NCBI GenBank assembly: GCA_031415695.1
Contig: JANOSH010000022.1
Span: forward strand, 1-64,000
Reading direction: 5' to 3'
DNA from: JANOSH01 sp031415695
Lineage (GTDB): Bacteria > Actinomycetota > Acidimicrobiia > Acidimicrobiales > Ilumatobacteraceae
Length of the DNA stretch: 64,000 nucleotides
Shown piece by piece: positions 42,572-50,720 of this stretch. The notes beneath the pieces are model-generated. The model was not told the DNA's origin and ran no database searches. It saw nothing but the letters and a program-made list of their open reading frames with translations. A program made the translations under genes and the position numbers. Within the stretch, counting starts at the first letter, position 1; every line of letters begins with the position of its first letter.

Positions 42572-43336
42572 CTAGGTTCCGTGCCGCCCGGCACCCTGGG
42601 CAAACCGGGTCGCGCCATCACGACTCTCGCCCGATCGAAGGACGTCGAGTCCTAAGCGAGTCTCGTGCAACAGCGCGTCGGCCAGGCCCATCGACCACTG
42701 GTCATAGGAACTTTGCCGGTCGCTGCGCATGCAGGTTTGGGGAAGGGCTGACAGTTGTTCGGCCAGGGCAATTGCGGCAGCCAGGGTGTGACCGGGCTCG
42801 ACTAGCCGGTTGGCTAAGCCCATGCGGATGGCCTCGTCGCCCGACACTTCTCGCCCGGTGAGGATCAGATCGAGTGCGTGGCTGTGGCCGATGAGTCTGG
42901 GCAGACGAATCGTGCCGCCATCCACGAGCGGCACGCCCCATCGTCGACAATACACGCCAAAGGTGGCGTCACGACTGGCCACTCGCAGGTCGCACCAGAG
43001 CGCCAGTTCCAAGCCACCAGCAACAGCAAACCCTTCGATGGCAGCGATCACCGGTTTCGACAACATCATGCGAGTTGGGCCCATTGGTCCGTCAACTTGG
43101 GCATCAGCCACGACCGTATTGCCTCGTCCGTTGCTGATGGCTTTCAGGTCGGCGCCGGCACAAAAGGTTCCTGCGGCACCCGTGAGCACACCAACCCGGG
43201 CTTGGGCAGTGGCATCGAACTCACGAAATGCGTCAGCGAGCAACGCCGCAGTTGGACCATCGACGGCATTGCGAACGTCGGGACGGTCGATAGTGACTAC
43301 GAAAACTGAACCAACAAGCTCTCGATGAACGGCCAC
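42572..43336 (-). CDS. Enoyl-CoA hydratase/isomerase
   Basis: 254 residues of the crotonase family: FCAGADLKAI and GFAVAGGLELALWCDLRVAS form the oxyanion hole, followed by VPLVDGGTIRLPRLIG, which in this branch lacks the usual pair of catalytic glutamates. AGGAGG lies upstream, 10 bases before this GTG and 4 before a TTG at 43342, so the exact start is ambiguous. A stand-alone gene beside tRNA-Leu; substrate unknown. Confidence 0.8.
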   Translation of the reverse strand: MAVHRELVGSVFVVTIDRPDVRNAVDGPTAALLADAFREFDATAQARVGVLTGAAGTFCAGADLKAISNGRGNTVVADAQVDGPMGPTRMMLSKPVIAAIEGFAVAGGLELALWCDLRVASRDATFGVYCRRWGVPLVDGGTIRLPRLIGHSHALDLILTGREVSGDEAIRMGLANRLVEPGHTLAAAIALAEQLSALPQTCMRSDRQSSYDQWSMGLADALLHETRLGLDVLRSGESRDGATRFAQGAGRHGT

Positions 43337-43385
43337 GACCAACGATCCTCCTTATGGTGACGCATGCTTATTCCGGTGGTGCGTT

Positions 43386-43472
43386 TGGTGCCCAGGACGG
43401 GATTTGAACCCGTATGACCTCTCGGTCAGAGGAGTTTAAGTCCTCCGCGTCTGCCAGTTTCGCCACCCGGGC
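43386..43472 (-). tRNA. tRNA-Leu (UAA)
   Basis: 87 bases including an encoded CCA. Acceptor GCCCGGG pairs with CCTGGGC; the anticodon loop CTTAAAC gives anticodon UAA in a 5-bp stem (GAGGA/TCCTC). The long class II variable arm is TGACC-GAGA-GGTCA, and the T-arm is GGGTTCAAATCCC. It would read UUA/UUG leucine codons. Confidence 0.95.
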
Positions 43473-43511
43473 GGGTGCTTGTACAACGATACGGCTTGTG
43501 AGGCCCAAACG

Positions 43512-44759
43512 TCAGACCGCCGCGCCGTCGACATGGTGGCACAGGCGGTTACCACGTGAGAGCCATACGGCAATGCTCAACAAACACGAACCTGACACAG
43601 CAATGACGGTTCTTAAGCCAATCTGGTCGGCAAGGCTGCTGAGCGCGTACGCCCCGACCGAGTAGCACAGGCTGAAACCGGCGAAGTACAGGCTGAGTAC
43701 GCGGCCACGCATACGTTCGTGCGTTGACGCTTGGATCAAGGTATTGGTCATCGAGACTACGACGAGGTGGATAAGACCGAGCGGCACAAGGAACGCGAAT
43801 GCCATTGCCAAGTTGCGGCTGGTGGCGTTAGCCAAGAGCACTAGCGAGTAGAGCACGAGACCTGATTGCACGAGTCGCCCCTTCGAACGCCCTCGCGAGA
43901 CGCGCGCTATGGCAAGTACCCCAAGGCCTGCGCCTGTGCCAAATCCGGCTGTCATGACGCCAACGCCTCGTGCGCCGGATCCGAAGACTTCGAGTGCCAG
44001 CGGGGTGGCCAGACTCATAATCGGGTGACCGAAGAACGCTATGAGTACCACAACTACCAAGGACCAACGGATCTTGGGTGTTGTCCACACGTAACGTGCG
44101 GCTTCGGAGGTTTGCTTCACAATCCCGCCCGTCAACGGTGTTCTCGGCAACGGCGTCGGCCGCAACACGAGCAGTACGCCGATGACTGCTACGAATGAAA
44201 ACGCGTTAGCCAGGAACGTCCACGACGGGCCGAACCGATCGAGCACGAAGCCAGCAAGGATCGGCCCAACAGCTCGTGACAGATGAAATTGTGACGAGTT
44301 GAGGGCGATTGCTGGCGACAGAATGTCGGACGGAACCAAATCGAAGACAAACGCCTGCCACGACGGCATATTGATGCCCGACAGCGCACCCCCAGCGGCG
44401 ACAGGAGCGATGAGCGCCCACGGGTTTCGGTAACCGGCCTGCCATTCGAGCCACAACGTCAGGGCTAGCAACACAAAGAGCGATTGAGTAATGAGCAGAA
44501 TTTTGCGCCTGGGGTACCGATCGGCCAAAGCACCCCCAAGCGGGGAGAACGGAACCGAAGGCACTAGCGACAAGAACGTGGCTGCACCGCTCCACGTGAC
44601 AGATCGAGTGGTTTGAAAGATCACATACGGCACGGTCAGATTCTGCATCCACGACCCAATATTGGAGACCAGCGCCGCACACCAGAACATGGCGAAGTCA
44701 CGGTGCTTAAGCGCGTCGAGCGGGGTTGCGACCCGCAGCGCGGGTGACGTGGTTGCCAT
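43512..44759 (-). CDS. MFS exporter (EntS/MFS_3 type)
   Basis: 415 residues with about twelve hydrophobic segments. The loop 2-3 motif GGALADRYPRRKILL is the major facilitator signature, and the N-terminal FAMFWCAALVSNIGSWMQ is typical of the DHA3/EntS exporters. Located in the cytoplasmic membrane; exports an unknown small molecule. TACGGT lies 9 bases before the ATG. Confidence 0.85.
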   Translation of the reverse strand: MATTSPALRVATPLDALKHRDFAMFWCAALVSNIGSWMQNLTVPYVIFQTTRSVTWSGAATFLSLVPSVPFSPLGGALADRYPRRKILLITQSLFVLLALTLWLEWQAGYRNPWALIAPVAAGGALSGINMPSWQAFVFDLVPSDILSPAIALNSSQFHLSRAVGPILAGFVLDRFGPSWTFLANAFSFVAVIGVLLVLRPTPLPRTPLTGGIVKQTSEAARYVWTTPKIRWSLVVVVLIAFFGHPIMSLATPLALEVFGSGARGVGVMTAGFGTGAGLGVLAIARVSRGRSKGRLVQSGLVLYSLVLLANATSRNLAMAFAFLVPLGLIHLVVVSMTNTLIQASTHERMRGRVLSLYFAGFSLCYSVGAYALSSLADQIGLRTVIAVSGSCLLSIAVWLSRGNRLCHHVDGAAV

Positions 44760-44786
44760 CTACAACTAACCGTACTGGCCAATGGT

Positions 44787-45128
44787 CTACGCCACCCGAT
44801 TGGCGTACTGCGTCTGTACACCTGGTGCCACCCCCGCCTCGACTGCGGCTGCCCACAATGCCTCGCGCAATGAATCAGCGGCACTGGCACGAAGCTGATT
44901 CGCCGCAACAACACCTTCAATCATGTCGGACAACACAACAAGCCACGGCCTACCCTTCACTTGAACAGCCACTTGAACCGACCCCGTGTCCCACCGACGA
45001 AGGCTGCGCGCCGCGCCGCGAAGCCGCGGCGGGCTACGAAATCCAGGTGCCTTCAGTCGTTGCTGCCGGGTCTCGGCCGACAGAACCCGAGCTGCATGTA
45101 CGAACCGGGCTGTCGTTGCTTCCTCCAT
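44787..45128 (-). CDS. Conserved hypothetical protein
   Basis: 113 residues, very basic in the first half (TRQQRLKAPGFRSPPRLRGAARSLRR), then a strand-rich segment (VAVQVKGRPWLVVLSDMIEGVV). No signal peptide or known catalytic motif. The ATG at 45128 is set by CATCCT ending 6 bases upstream. It is divergent from a RecB-like nuclease gene with starts only 49 bp apart, which suggests shared control and perhaps a nucleic-acid role. Confidence 0.6.
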   Translation of the reverse strand: MEEATTARFVHAARVLSAETRQQRLKAPGFRSPPRLRGAARSLRRWDTGSVQVAVQVKGRPWLVVLSDMIEGVVAANQLRASAADSLREALWAAAVEAGVAPGVQTQYANRVA

Positions 45129-45177
45129 ACGTTCAGGATGCCAGAGGGGTAAGACAGAGATCATGCACAATGAGACG
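45129..45177. promoter_or_regulatory. Divergent leaderless promoters
   Basis: CATCCT on the minus strand (complement of 45135-45140) ends 6 bases before ATG 45128. CACAAT on the plus strand (45166-45171) ends 6 bases before GTG 45178. Together they fix both starts. Confidence 0.45.
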
Positions 45178-46089
45178 GTGACTGATCTCAACCCCGCTCA
45201 GCAGCAAGTCATCGACCTGCTTGGAAGGAGTGGGACCCGAGCCGAGTTCCCTGATGGCCTCGCCAAGGAACTGCTCGGTGTGCTTGAAGAGGCCGTAGCT
45301 CCCCTGACAGATCTGGTCGGCGACGATCCGTTGTGGATCAGCAAACGAGCACTTTCAAACCTGCACGGCTGCGAGATGCACCACGTTGCCACCGACGCAA
45401 CCTTTGAATGGACGGTGCCTATGGCGCGCGGCACTATTGCCCACAAAGCCGTGGAACTCAGTGTCCATTGGAACGGTGAAGCCGCTCCTCGGACTCTGGT
45501 CGACGAATCCATTGCTCGGCTCGCCAATGGCGATCGCTCCATTGCGAAATTCCTGCAATCTCGCAGCGAGGCCGACCAGGCCCAGCTTCGAAGCGATGCA
45601 ACAGGCATGGTAGCGGCCTTTCAGGAATGCTTTCCGCCGTTGAAGGCCGAGTGGCGCCCGGTGATGGAATCGACCAGTCGGGTCGAACTACTGAACGGCA
45701 AGATTGTGCTGTCGGGAAAGGTCGACCTGACTCTCGGACGAGCGGGGAACAAGGTCATCATCGACATGAAAACCGGTCGGCCAAATCTTCACCACCGTGA
45801 CGATCTACGCTTTTACGCGTTACTCGAGACGCTCAAACTCGGGGTGCCGCCCCGCAAATTGGCCAGCTACTACCTCGATTCTGCCCGAGCCCAGCCCGAA
45901 GATGTCACGGTCGACCTGCTCGACGCAGCATTGCGAAGAACCATTGATGGTGTCGTGAAAGCAATAGAATTGAGGGCCGGACGGCCGCCTCTTGTTGTGC
46001 CTGGGCCAACGTGTCGGTGGTGCCCAGTGCAGGAGAATTGTCCGACTGGCGTGGCCTACCTCACCAGCGATAAAGACGATAGTTACTAG
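45178..46089 (+). CDS. RecB-like PD-(D/E)XK nuclease
   Basis: 303 residues. The nuclease core is near residues 170-205: LSGKVDLTLGR and VIIDMKTGRPN (D..DxK). A C-terminal cysteine cluster CRWCPVQENC, with an earlier NLHGCEMHH, may hold an iron-sulfur cluster as in AddB/Cas4-type nucleases. The first residues, VTDLNPAQQQVIDLLG, look like the Q motif of UvrD-type helicases, but no helicase domain follows. GTG 45178 is preferred to ATG 45163 because CACAAT is 6 bases before it. Probable role in DNA repair. Confidence 0.75.
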   Translation: MTDLNPAQQQVIDLLGRSGTRAEFPDGLAKELLGVLEEAVAPLTDLVGDDPLWISKRALSNLHGCEMHHVATDATFEWTVPMARGTIAHKAVELSVHWNGEAAPRTLVDESIARLANGDRSIAKFLQSRSEADQAQLRSDATGMVAAFQECFPPLKAEWRPVMESTSRVELLNGKIVLSGKVDLTLGRAGNKVIIDMKTGRPNLHHRDDLRFYALLETLKLGVPPRKLASYYLDSARAQPEDVTVDLLDAALRRTIDGVVKAIELRAGRPPLVVPGPTCRWCPVQENCPTGVAYLTSDKDDSY

Positions 46090-46184
46090 TGCCCTGACAG
46101 GTTGCGCGACGCGACCTTTGCGAGCCTCTAACGTCTCGTTACTAACGACGACCGCCGCTGGTCGCGTCTCACCCAGGGGGTTAC

Positions 46185-46901
46185 ATGAAGAACACCAATC
46201 TTCGGCTGCTCATTGCCGAGTTCGTTGGTACCGCAGTGCTAGTAATTGGGGGCCCTGGTAGCGCCATTCTTGCTGCCGACAAGATCGGCGTTTTGGGTGT
46301 GAGTCTTGCCTTCGGTTTCGCGCTCTTGATCATGGCCTACACCATTGGCCACATTTCCGGCTGCCATATCAACCCGGCTGTTACGTTCGCCATGGTGGTA
46401 ACCAAGAAGCTCTCAATCGCCAAGGCCGCCTACTACTGGGTAGGTCAGATTCTCGGCGGCATTGCGGGTGCGGGCGTTATTGCCGCTATCGCCACCAGCG
46501 TCGAGGGCTACGAGCGCAACGGTTTCGCTTCCAACGGATGGGGGGCCCAAGGCAGCCCGGGTGGTTATGGATTTGGGGCCATGATCATTGCCGAAATTGT
46601 GCTCACAGCGTTCCTGATATTTGTTGTGCTGTCGACAACATCGAAGGGGTTTCCGGCCGGTTTCGGTGGTATCACCGCTGGCCTTACCTTGGCACTCATC
46701 CACATGATCTCGATTCCGGTCGACAACACTTCAGTGAATCCGGCCCGGTCCATTGCCACGGCAGTGTTCTCCGACAACGGGCCCCACCTCGAGCAATTGT
46801 GGGCGTTCATTGTGTTCCCGCTGATTGGTGCGCTCGTTGGAGCATTGATCTGGATCGCCGTCGACGACGACGCCACCATGAAAAACAGCATGGTCGTCTA
46901 G
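46185..46901 (+). CDS. Aquaporin (MIP family)
   Basis: 238 residues, six membrane segments, with both NPA boxes: SGCHINPAVTF near residue 65 and TSVNPARSIATAV near residue 185. The arginine after the second NPA and the lack of an extended glycerol-facilitator loop favour a water channel (AqpZ-like). AGGGGG lies 5 bases before the ATG. It converges on the glyoxalase-like gene across a strong hairpin. Confidence 0.9.
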   Translation: MKNTNLRLLIAEFVGTAVLVIGGPGSAILAADKIGVLGVSLAFGFALLIMAYTIGHISGCHINPAVTFAMVVTKKLSIAKAAYYWVGQILGGIAGAGVIAAIATSVEGYERNGFASNGWGAQGSPGGYGFGAMIIAEIVLTAFLIFVVLSTTSKGFPAGFGGITAGLTLALIHMISIPVDNTSVNPARSIATAVFSDNGPHLEQLWAFIVFPLIGALVGALIWIAVDDDATMKNSMVV

Positions 46902-46921
46902 CTCAACGCCTATCTCGTTCT

Positions 46922-46957
46922 AGGGCGAATCTTGCACCGACGGGTGCCAGATTCGTC
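46922..46957. terminator. Bidirectional hairpin between convergent genes
   Basis: GGGCGAATCT pairs with AGATTCGTCC (one G-T pair). After a one-base mismatch, GCACC pairs with GGTGC around a GACG tetraloop. It lies 20 bp after the aquaporin gene and 9 bp beyond the end of the convergent glyoxalase-like gene. Confidence 0.75.
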
Positions 46958-46966
46958 CTTCGGGCT

Positions 46967-47542
46967 TTAAGGCACGCTGAGAAGGGCTACGGCACAACCC
47001 AAACCGGCCGAGCTTCGAAAACTGGCGATTCGCCGGCCGGGTTGCACCGCTGGTTTCGATTCGCCGATGAGACCGGGTCCGAGGCTTTGTACGACGACGT
47101 CGAGGTTGTCGACCGTGAGCACGAATCCCCACAGATGAGTGGGTTGCTCCACGGGTCCGACCACCTCGGCGATTACTTCGCCGAGTCGATGGAAGCCTTG
47201 CTGGCGACCACCACCCGCTTCGCGAATTCGCTTCAGGGGCGCACCGGTTGCGTCCGATATGGCACCACACGTCCGAAGTAGGTCGTCGGTGAACACCACG
47301 ACGTGGTCGATCTGGATGTACCCGAATCGGTGGGTTACTTCCAGTGGTGCGGGCGCTGCAGCGCGCCACGTTGTGGGCACGCCATCGATGTGGTCGGGGC
47401 CATCGCCGACAAGTTCCCAGGTCAACATTTCGGCCTCGAAACTGAGTTGTACTTGGCCAACTTGGGTTGTGTTGCCAACGAAGTCGAGGCCGATAGCCGA
47501 CCATGCGGTTCGTGTGCCTGGCACTCCTAGACCACAGATCAT
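46967..47542 (-). CDS. Glyoxalase/bleomycin-resistance (VOC) superfamily protein
   Basis: 191 residues. A VOC-type strand IDHVVVFTDDLLRTC is near residue 78, with FHRLGEVIAEVVGP and a final LWGFVLTVDNLD repeat. Metal ligands are only partly recognisable. The first 70 residues are divergent. The ATG overlaps the stop of the prolyl oligopeptidase gene (ATGA). Function unknown. Confidence 0.7.
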   Translation of the reverse strand: MICGLGVPGTRTAWSAIGLDFVGNTTQVGQVQLSFEAEMLTWELVGDGPDHIDGVPTTWRAAAPAPLEVTHRFGYIQIDHVVVFTDDLLRTCGAISDATGAPLKRIREAGGGRQQGFHRLGEVIAEVVGPVEQPTHLWGFVLTVDNLDVVVQSLGPGLIGESKPAVQPGRRIASFRSSAGLGCAVALLSVP

Positions 47543-49548
47543 GGTGCCAGCACCGAGTCGAGAAAGGCAAGCACATCGGCACCGTCGTCAGCGATTTTGG
47601 TTTGCGGTTTGCCGACACCGTGACCTGATCGGCCGTCCTGCTTGAACAGCACGTCGGCTCCCGCCCACTGGAGAAGGGCCGCCATTTTCCGCGCATGCAG
47701 AGGATCGACACGGGTATCACCAGCCGCGGTCACCATCAGGACGGGTGGGTAGGCCTGGCCCTTCACGACATGGTGATACGGCGAGTAGGCGTAGAGCCAT
47801 CCGAATTCGTCGGCCACGTCGGGGTCGCCGTACTCGTGGGTCCAGAGTCGAGCGATGAGGAACTGCGGAAAGCGGACCATGTCGAGGAGGGGCACTTCGC
47901 ACACCACTGCGGCGCACAGGTCTGGGCGTTGGGTGAGAGCGGCACCCACGAGCAGTCCGCCGTTGGAACCACCTCGGATGGCCAGGCGATCACGACTTGT
48001 CATTTTGTTACGCACAAGGAAGTCGGCAGCCGCGTGGAAGTCGTCGAAAACGTTCTGCTTGTGCTCGCGCATTCCTGCTCTATGCCAGTCTTCACCTTCC
48101 TCGTTGCCGCCTCGTAGGCCGGCTAACGCGTACATCCCACCGGCCTCGCACCAGGCGACAACCGCCGCACTGTAGGCCGGGGTCGACGCGATGTTGAAAC
48201 CGCCGTAACCGCCGAGCCAGCACCGAGTTTGTGCTGACGGCACAACGTCGGCTCGGTGCACGACAAAGAGGCCGATTGTGGTGCCGTCGAGGCTCGTGTA
48301 ACTGCGCCGGCTGACTGAAAAGTCGTCGGGCACGAACGGCAAGTCGGGTCCTTGACCGAACGGTTGAACTGGTTCGCCGGGCGTGACCGTATAGAGCCGC
48401 GATGGAAGTGTGAACGACACGACAGACAGCACAAGCTGGTCACTGCTGTGCTCGCTGGCGATCCCAGAAAGCTCGGCCATGGCCGGCAGAACAACGCTCT
48501 GGATGTGAGCGCCATCTAGCGCATGACGATCGAGCCGGCGCACGCCCGATGCCACTGACGACGCGTACAGGTTGGAGCCAACACGCCACACGCTTTCGAC
48601 CACGCCGTTGCCTTCGGGCACAAGTGTTTCCCAAGTGCCGGTCGGATCGTTGATAGCAACTGAGATGCCCCGGCCTCGGGGAGCATCGATGTCGGTGGTG
48701 CCAACAAGTCGTTCGCCGTCGAAGCTGAGTGACACATTGTTGTCGACACCGGCGATGATGGTCGACCAGGTGCCAGCGCGGCAGTCATACAGGTGCGCGT
48801 CGGTACGGCTCCATCCGACGCCAACGTGCACGAGTACATGGCTCGCGTTGGGGTGCACGGATACCGACGGCCAGGCGTCGGGAACCGGGAGGTCGCCCCA
48901 TACGAGTTCGTCATCGACCCAATCGGCACCTAACAGGTGGCGATACACGCGCCGGTTGTAGTTCTCGCCTTCGGGGTAACGGGTATACAAGAAGGCGGTG
49001 CGATCAGGCAGCCACGACAGCGAGCAGGCCCGGGTATTGGGGATCTCGTCGACGTGGTGGGCTCCGGAGTCGACGTCGAGGATACGAAGCATCGAATTCT
49101 CGGTGCCGCCTTCGGATACGCCATATGCCAGCAACCGCCCATCCCTCGACGGGGCGAGCCAGTCGATGGCTACGGCGCCGTCATCGGCCAACTCTGCGGG
49201 ATTGAGCAGTTGTCGCCTTGGCGCTTGCGGGTTGCTAACCGACGCCAACGAGACGACCGGTTGTGGCTGGGTGGCAGTGCGGCTCTGCACAAAGAGACGA
49301 TCACCGCGCATGGCAACGGGCCATTCGACAACAACTGCGACAAGCGCGACAAGACGCTCGTGCCATCGCGGTCGAGAAGCGATGCCGTCGAGCGTCGATC
49401 GGGTTCGTTGATTGTTGGCCTCGACCCACGATTGGGTGGGGCCAGACTCACCATCTTCAAGCCATCGGTACGGGTCCAGGACCCGTTGGCCGTGTAGAAC
49501 ATCCACCACAAGATCGCGAGATGCCACAACGTTGGGCTCTTGCGCCAT
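47539..49548 (-). CDS. Prolyl oligopeptidase family serine peptidase (S9A)
   Basis: 669 residues. A seven-bladed propeller region occupies about residues 60-400, and the C-terminal alpha/beta-hydrolase carries the nucleophile in IRGGSNGGLLVG near residue 515, aspartate in AAGDTRVDPLHARKM, and histidine in GRSGHGVGK. No signal peptide, so it is probably a cytoplasmic peptidase of short proline-containing peptides. Co-directional with the ribosomal protein bL37 gene upstream. Confidence 0.92.
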   Translation of the reverse strand: MAQEPNVVASRDLVVDVLHGQRVLDPYRWLEDGESGPTQSWVEANNQRTRSTLDGIASRPRWHERLVALVAVVVEWPVAMRGDRLFVQSRTATQPQPVVSLASVSNPQAPRRQLLNPAELADDGAVAIDWLAPSRDGRLLAYGVSEGGTENSMLRILDVDSGAHHVDEIPNTRACSLSWLPDRTAFLYTRYPEGENYNRRVYRHLLGADWVDDELVWGDLPVPDAWPSVSVHPNASHVLVHVGVGWSRTDAHLYDCRAGTWSTIIAGVDNNVSLSFDGERLVGTTDIDAPRGRGISVAINDPTGTWETLVPEGNGVVESVWRVGSNLYASSVASGVRRLDRHALDGAHIQSVVLPAMAELSGIASEHSSDQLVLSVVSFTLPSRLYTVTPGEPVQPFGQGPDLPFVPDDFSVSRRSYTSLDGTTIGLFVVHRADVVPSAQTRCWLGGYGGFNIASTPAYSAAVVAWCEAGGMYALAGLRGGNEEGEDWHRAGMREHKQNVFDDFHAAADFLVRNKMTSRDRLAIRGGSNGGLLVGAALTQRPDLCAAVVCEVPLLDMVRFPQFLIARLWTHEYGDPDVADEFGWLYAYSPYHHVVKGQAYPPVLMVTAAGDTRVDPLHARKMAALLQWAGADVLFKQDGRSGHGVGKPQTKIADDGADVLAFLDSVLAP

Positions 49549-49565
49549 GGTGCTGCTCTATCGTT

Positions 49566-49652
49566 CTAGCCGCGACCCATGTTTGGACGCTTGCCGTGGT
49601 TCGCCTTGGATCGACGCATACGCGCCTTCTTCTTCTTGGTCTTCTTGGACAT
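49566..49652 (-). CDS. Ribosomal protein bL37
   Basis: 28 codons, with basic residues throughout: MSKKTKKKKARMRRSK at the N-terminus and ANHGKRPNMGRG at the C-terminus. The KANHGKRPN segment is the hallmark of bL37, a large-subunit protein found in actinobacteria and seen in mycobacterial ribosome structures. It lies between the PHP phosphoesterase and the prolyl oligopeptidase genes. TACGCT is 9 bases before the ATG. It is too short for most gene callers. Confidence 0.85.
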   Translation of the reverse strand: MSKKTKKKKARMRRSKANHGKRPNMGRG

Positions 49653-49667
49653 AAGGGTGACAGCGTA

Positions 49668-50684
49668 TCAGGCTGCCTTGTCGGCCGCCCAGGCCAGCAG
49701 CTCGGCGACTGTTCGGGTATTGACAATTCGGTCGATTGGCACCCCGCCAGCGGCTGCAATATCGGTGCCATGGGGTAGCCATTCGAGCTGACCGGTGGCG
49801 TGAGCATCGGAGTCGATGGCAAACAAGCAACCATGGCCGAGGGCTATCTCGAGCAATTCTGGTGGAGGATCGAGACGTTCGGGTCGGCAGTTGATTTCGA
49901 CCGCTGTGCCGAACGCCGCGCATGCAGCGAACACGTAGTCAGGATCGAACGCCGACGGACCACGCTTCGGGATATGACGACCAGTGCAATGCCCGAGAAT
50001 GTCGACATGGGGGTTGGCAACTGCGAGAACCATGCGCTGGGTCATGAGTTCTGATGGCATCGACAGCTTCGAATGCACGCTGGCGATAACGATGTCGAGT
50101 CGGGCGAGCAGGTCGTCGTCGAGGTCGAGACTGCCGTCCTCGAGAATGTCGACCTCCATACCCGTCAGGATCCGCAGAGCACCATCGAGCGATGCTTCGA
50201 TGACGGCTACTTCGTCGAGTTGTTTCAGCAACCGTTCACGGTTCAGACCATGGGCGATGGTGAGGCGCGGCGAGTGATCGGTGACGACAAGATATTCATG
50301 CCCGAGGTCGACTGCAGTGCGGGCCATGGCGGTAATGGTTGCGCCGCCATCGCTCCACGTGCTGTGCGTGTGGCAATCGCCGTGAAGCGCTTCGAGGATG
50401 ACGACACTCTGGGCCGACGCAGGCCGTAGCTGGGTTTCGGCTTCGAGTTTTGTGAGGTACTCGGGCATTTCGCCCGCTACGGCGGCCGAGATCACTTTGG
50501 CGGTCGAGTCGCCAATACCGGGCAGCTCAACCAATGTTCCAGCCGCAGCACGCTGAGCAATGGCGAGGTCGCCTTCGGTTCGAACCACATCGAGCGCCCG
50601 GCTAAACGCTTTGGCTCGGTGACCCGAGTCGAAGGCCCGGTCGAGGCAGTGAACAATCCGCTCAAGTGCCTCAACCGGGGTCAT
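49668..50684 (-). CDS. PHP-domain phosphoesterase with N-terminal HhH (PolX-like)
   Basis: 338 residues. The first 90 are a helix-hairpin-helix domain like the N-terminus of family X polymerases (KAFSRALDVVR, LVELPGIGDSTAKVI). The rest is a PHP domain: HGDCHTHSTWSDGG, VVTDHSPR, MEVDILEDG and SVHSKL, ending DSDAHATGQLEWL. The polymerase palm and finger domains found between these parts in PolX are missing. It could be a phosphatase or nuclease targeted to DNA ends. TAACAT lies 5 bases before the ATG. Confidence 0.85.
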   Translation of the reverse strand: MTPVEALERIVHCLDRAFDSGHRAKAFSRALDVVRTEGDLAIAQRAAAGTLVELPGIGDSTAKVISAAVAGEMPEYLTKLEAETQLRPASAQSVVILEALHGDCHTHSTWSDGGATITAMARTAVDLGHEYLVVTDHSPRLTIAHGLNRERLLKQLDEVAVIEASLDGALRILTGMEVDILEDGSLDLDDDLLARLDIVIASVHSKLSMPSELMTQRMVLAVANPHVDILGHCTGRHIPKRGPSAFDPDYVFAACAAFGTAVEINCRPERLDPPPELLEIALGHGCLFAIDSDAHATGQLEWLPHGTDIAAAGGVPIDRIVNTRTVAELLAWAADKAA

Positions 50685-50720
50685 TCCAAATGTTACCCGA
50701 CGCCGTCTGACCCGCGTTTG

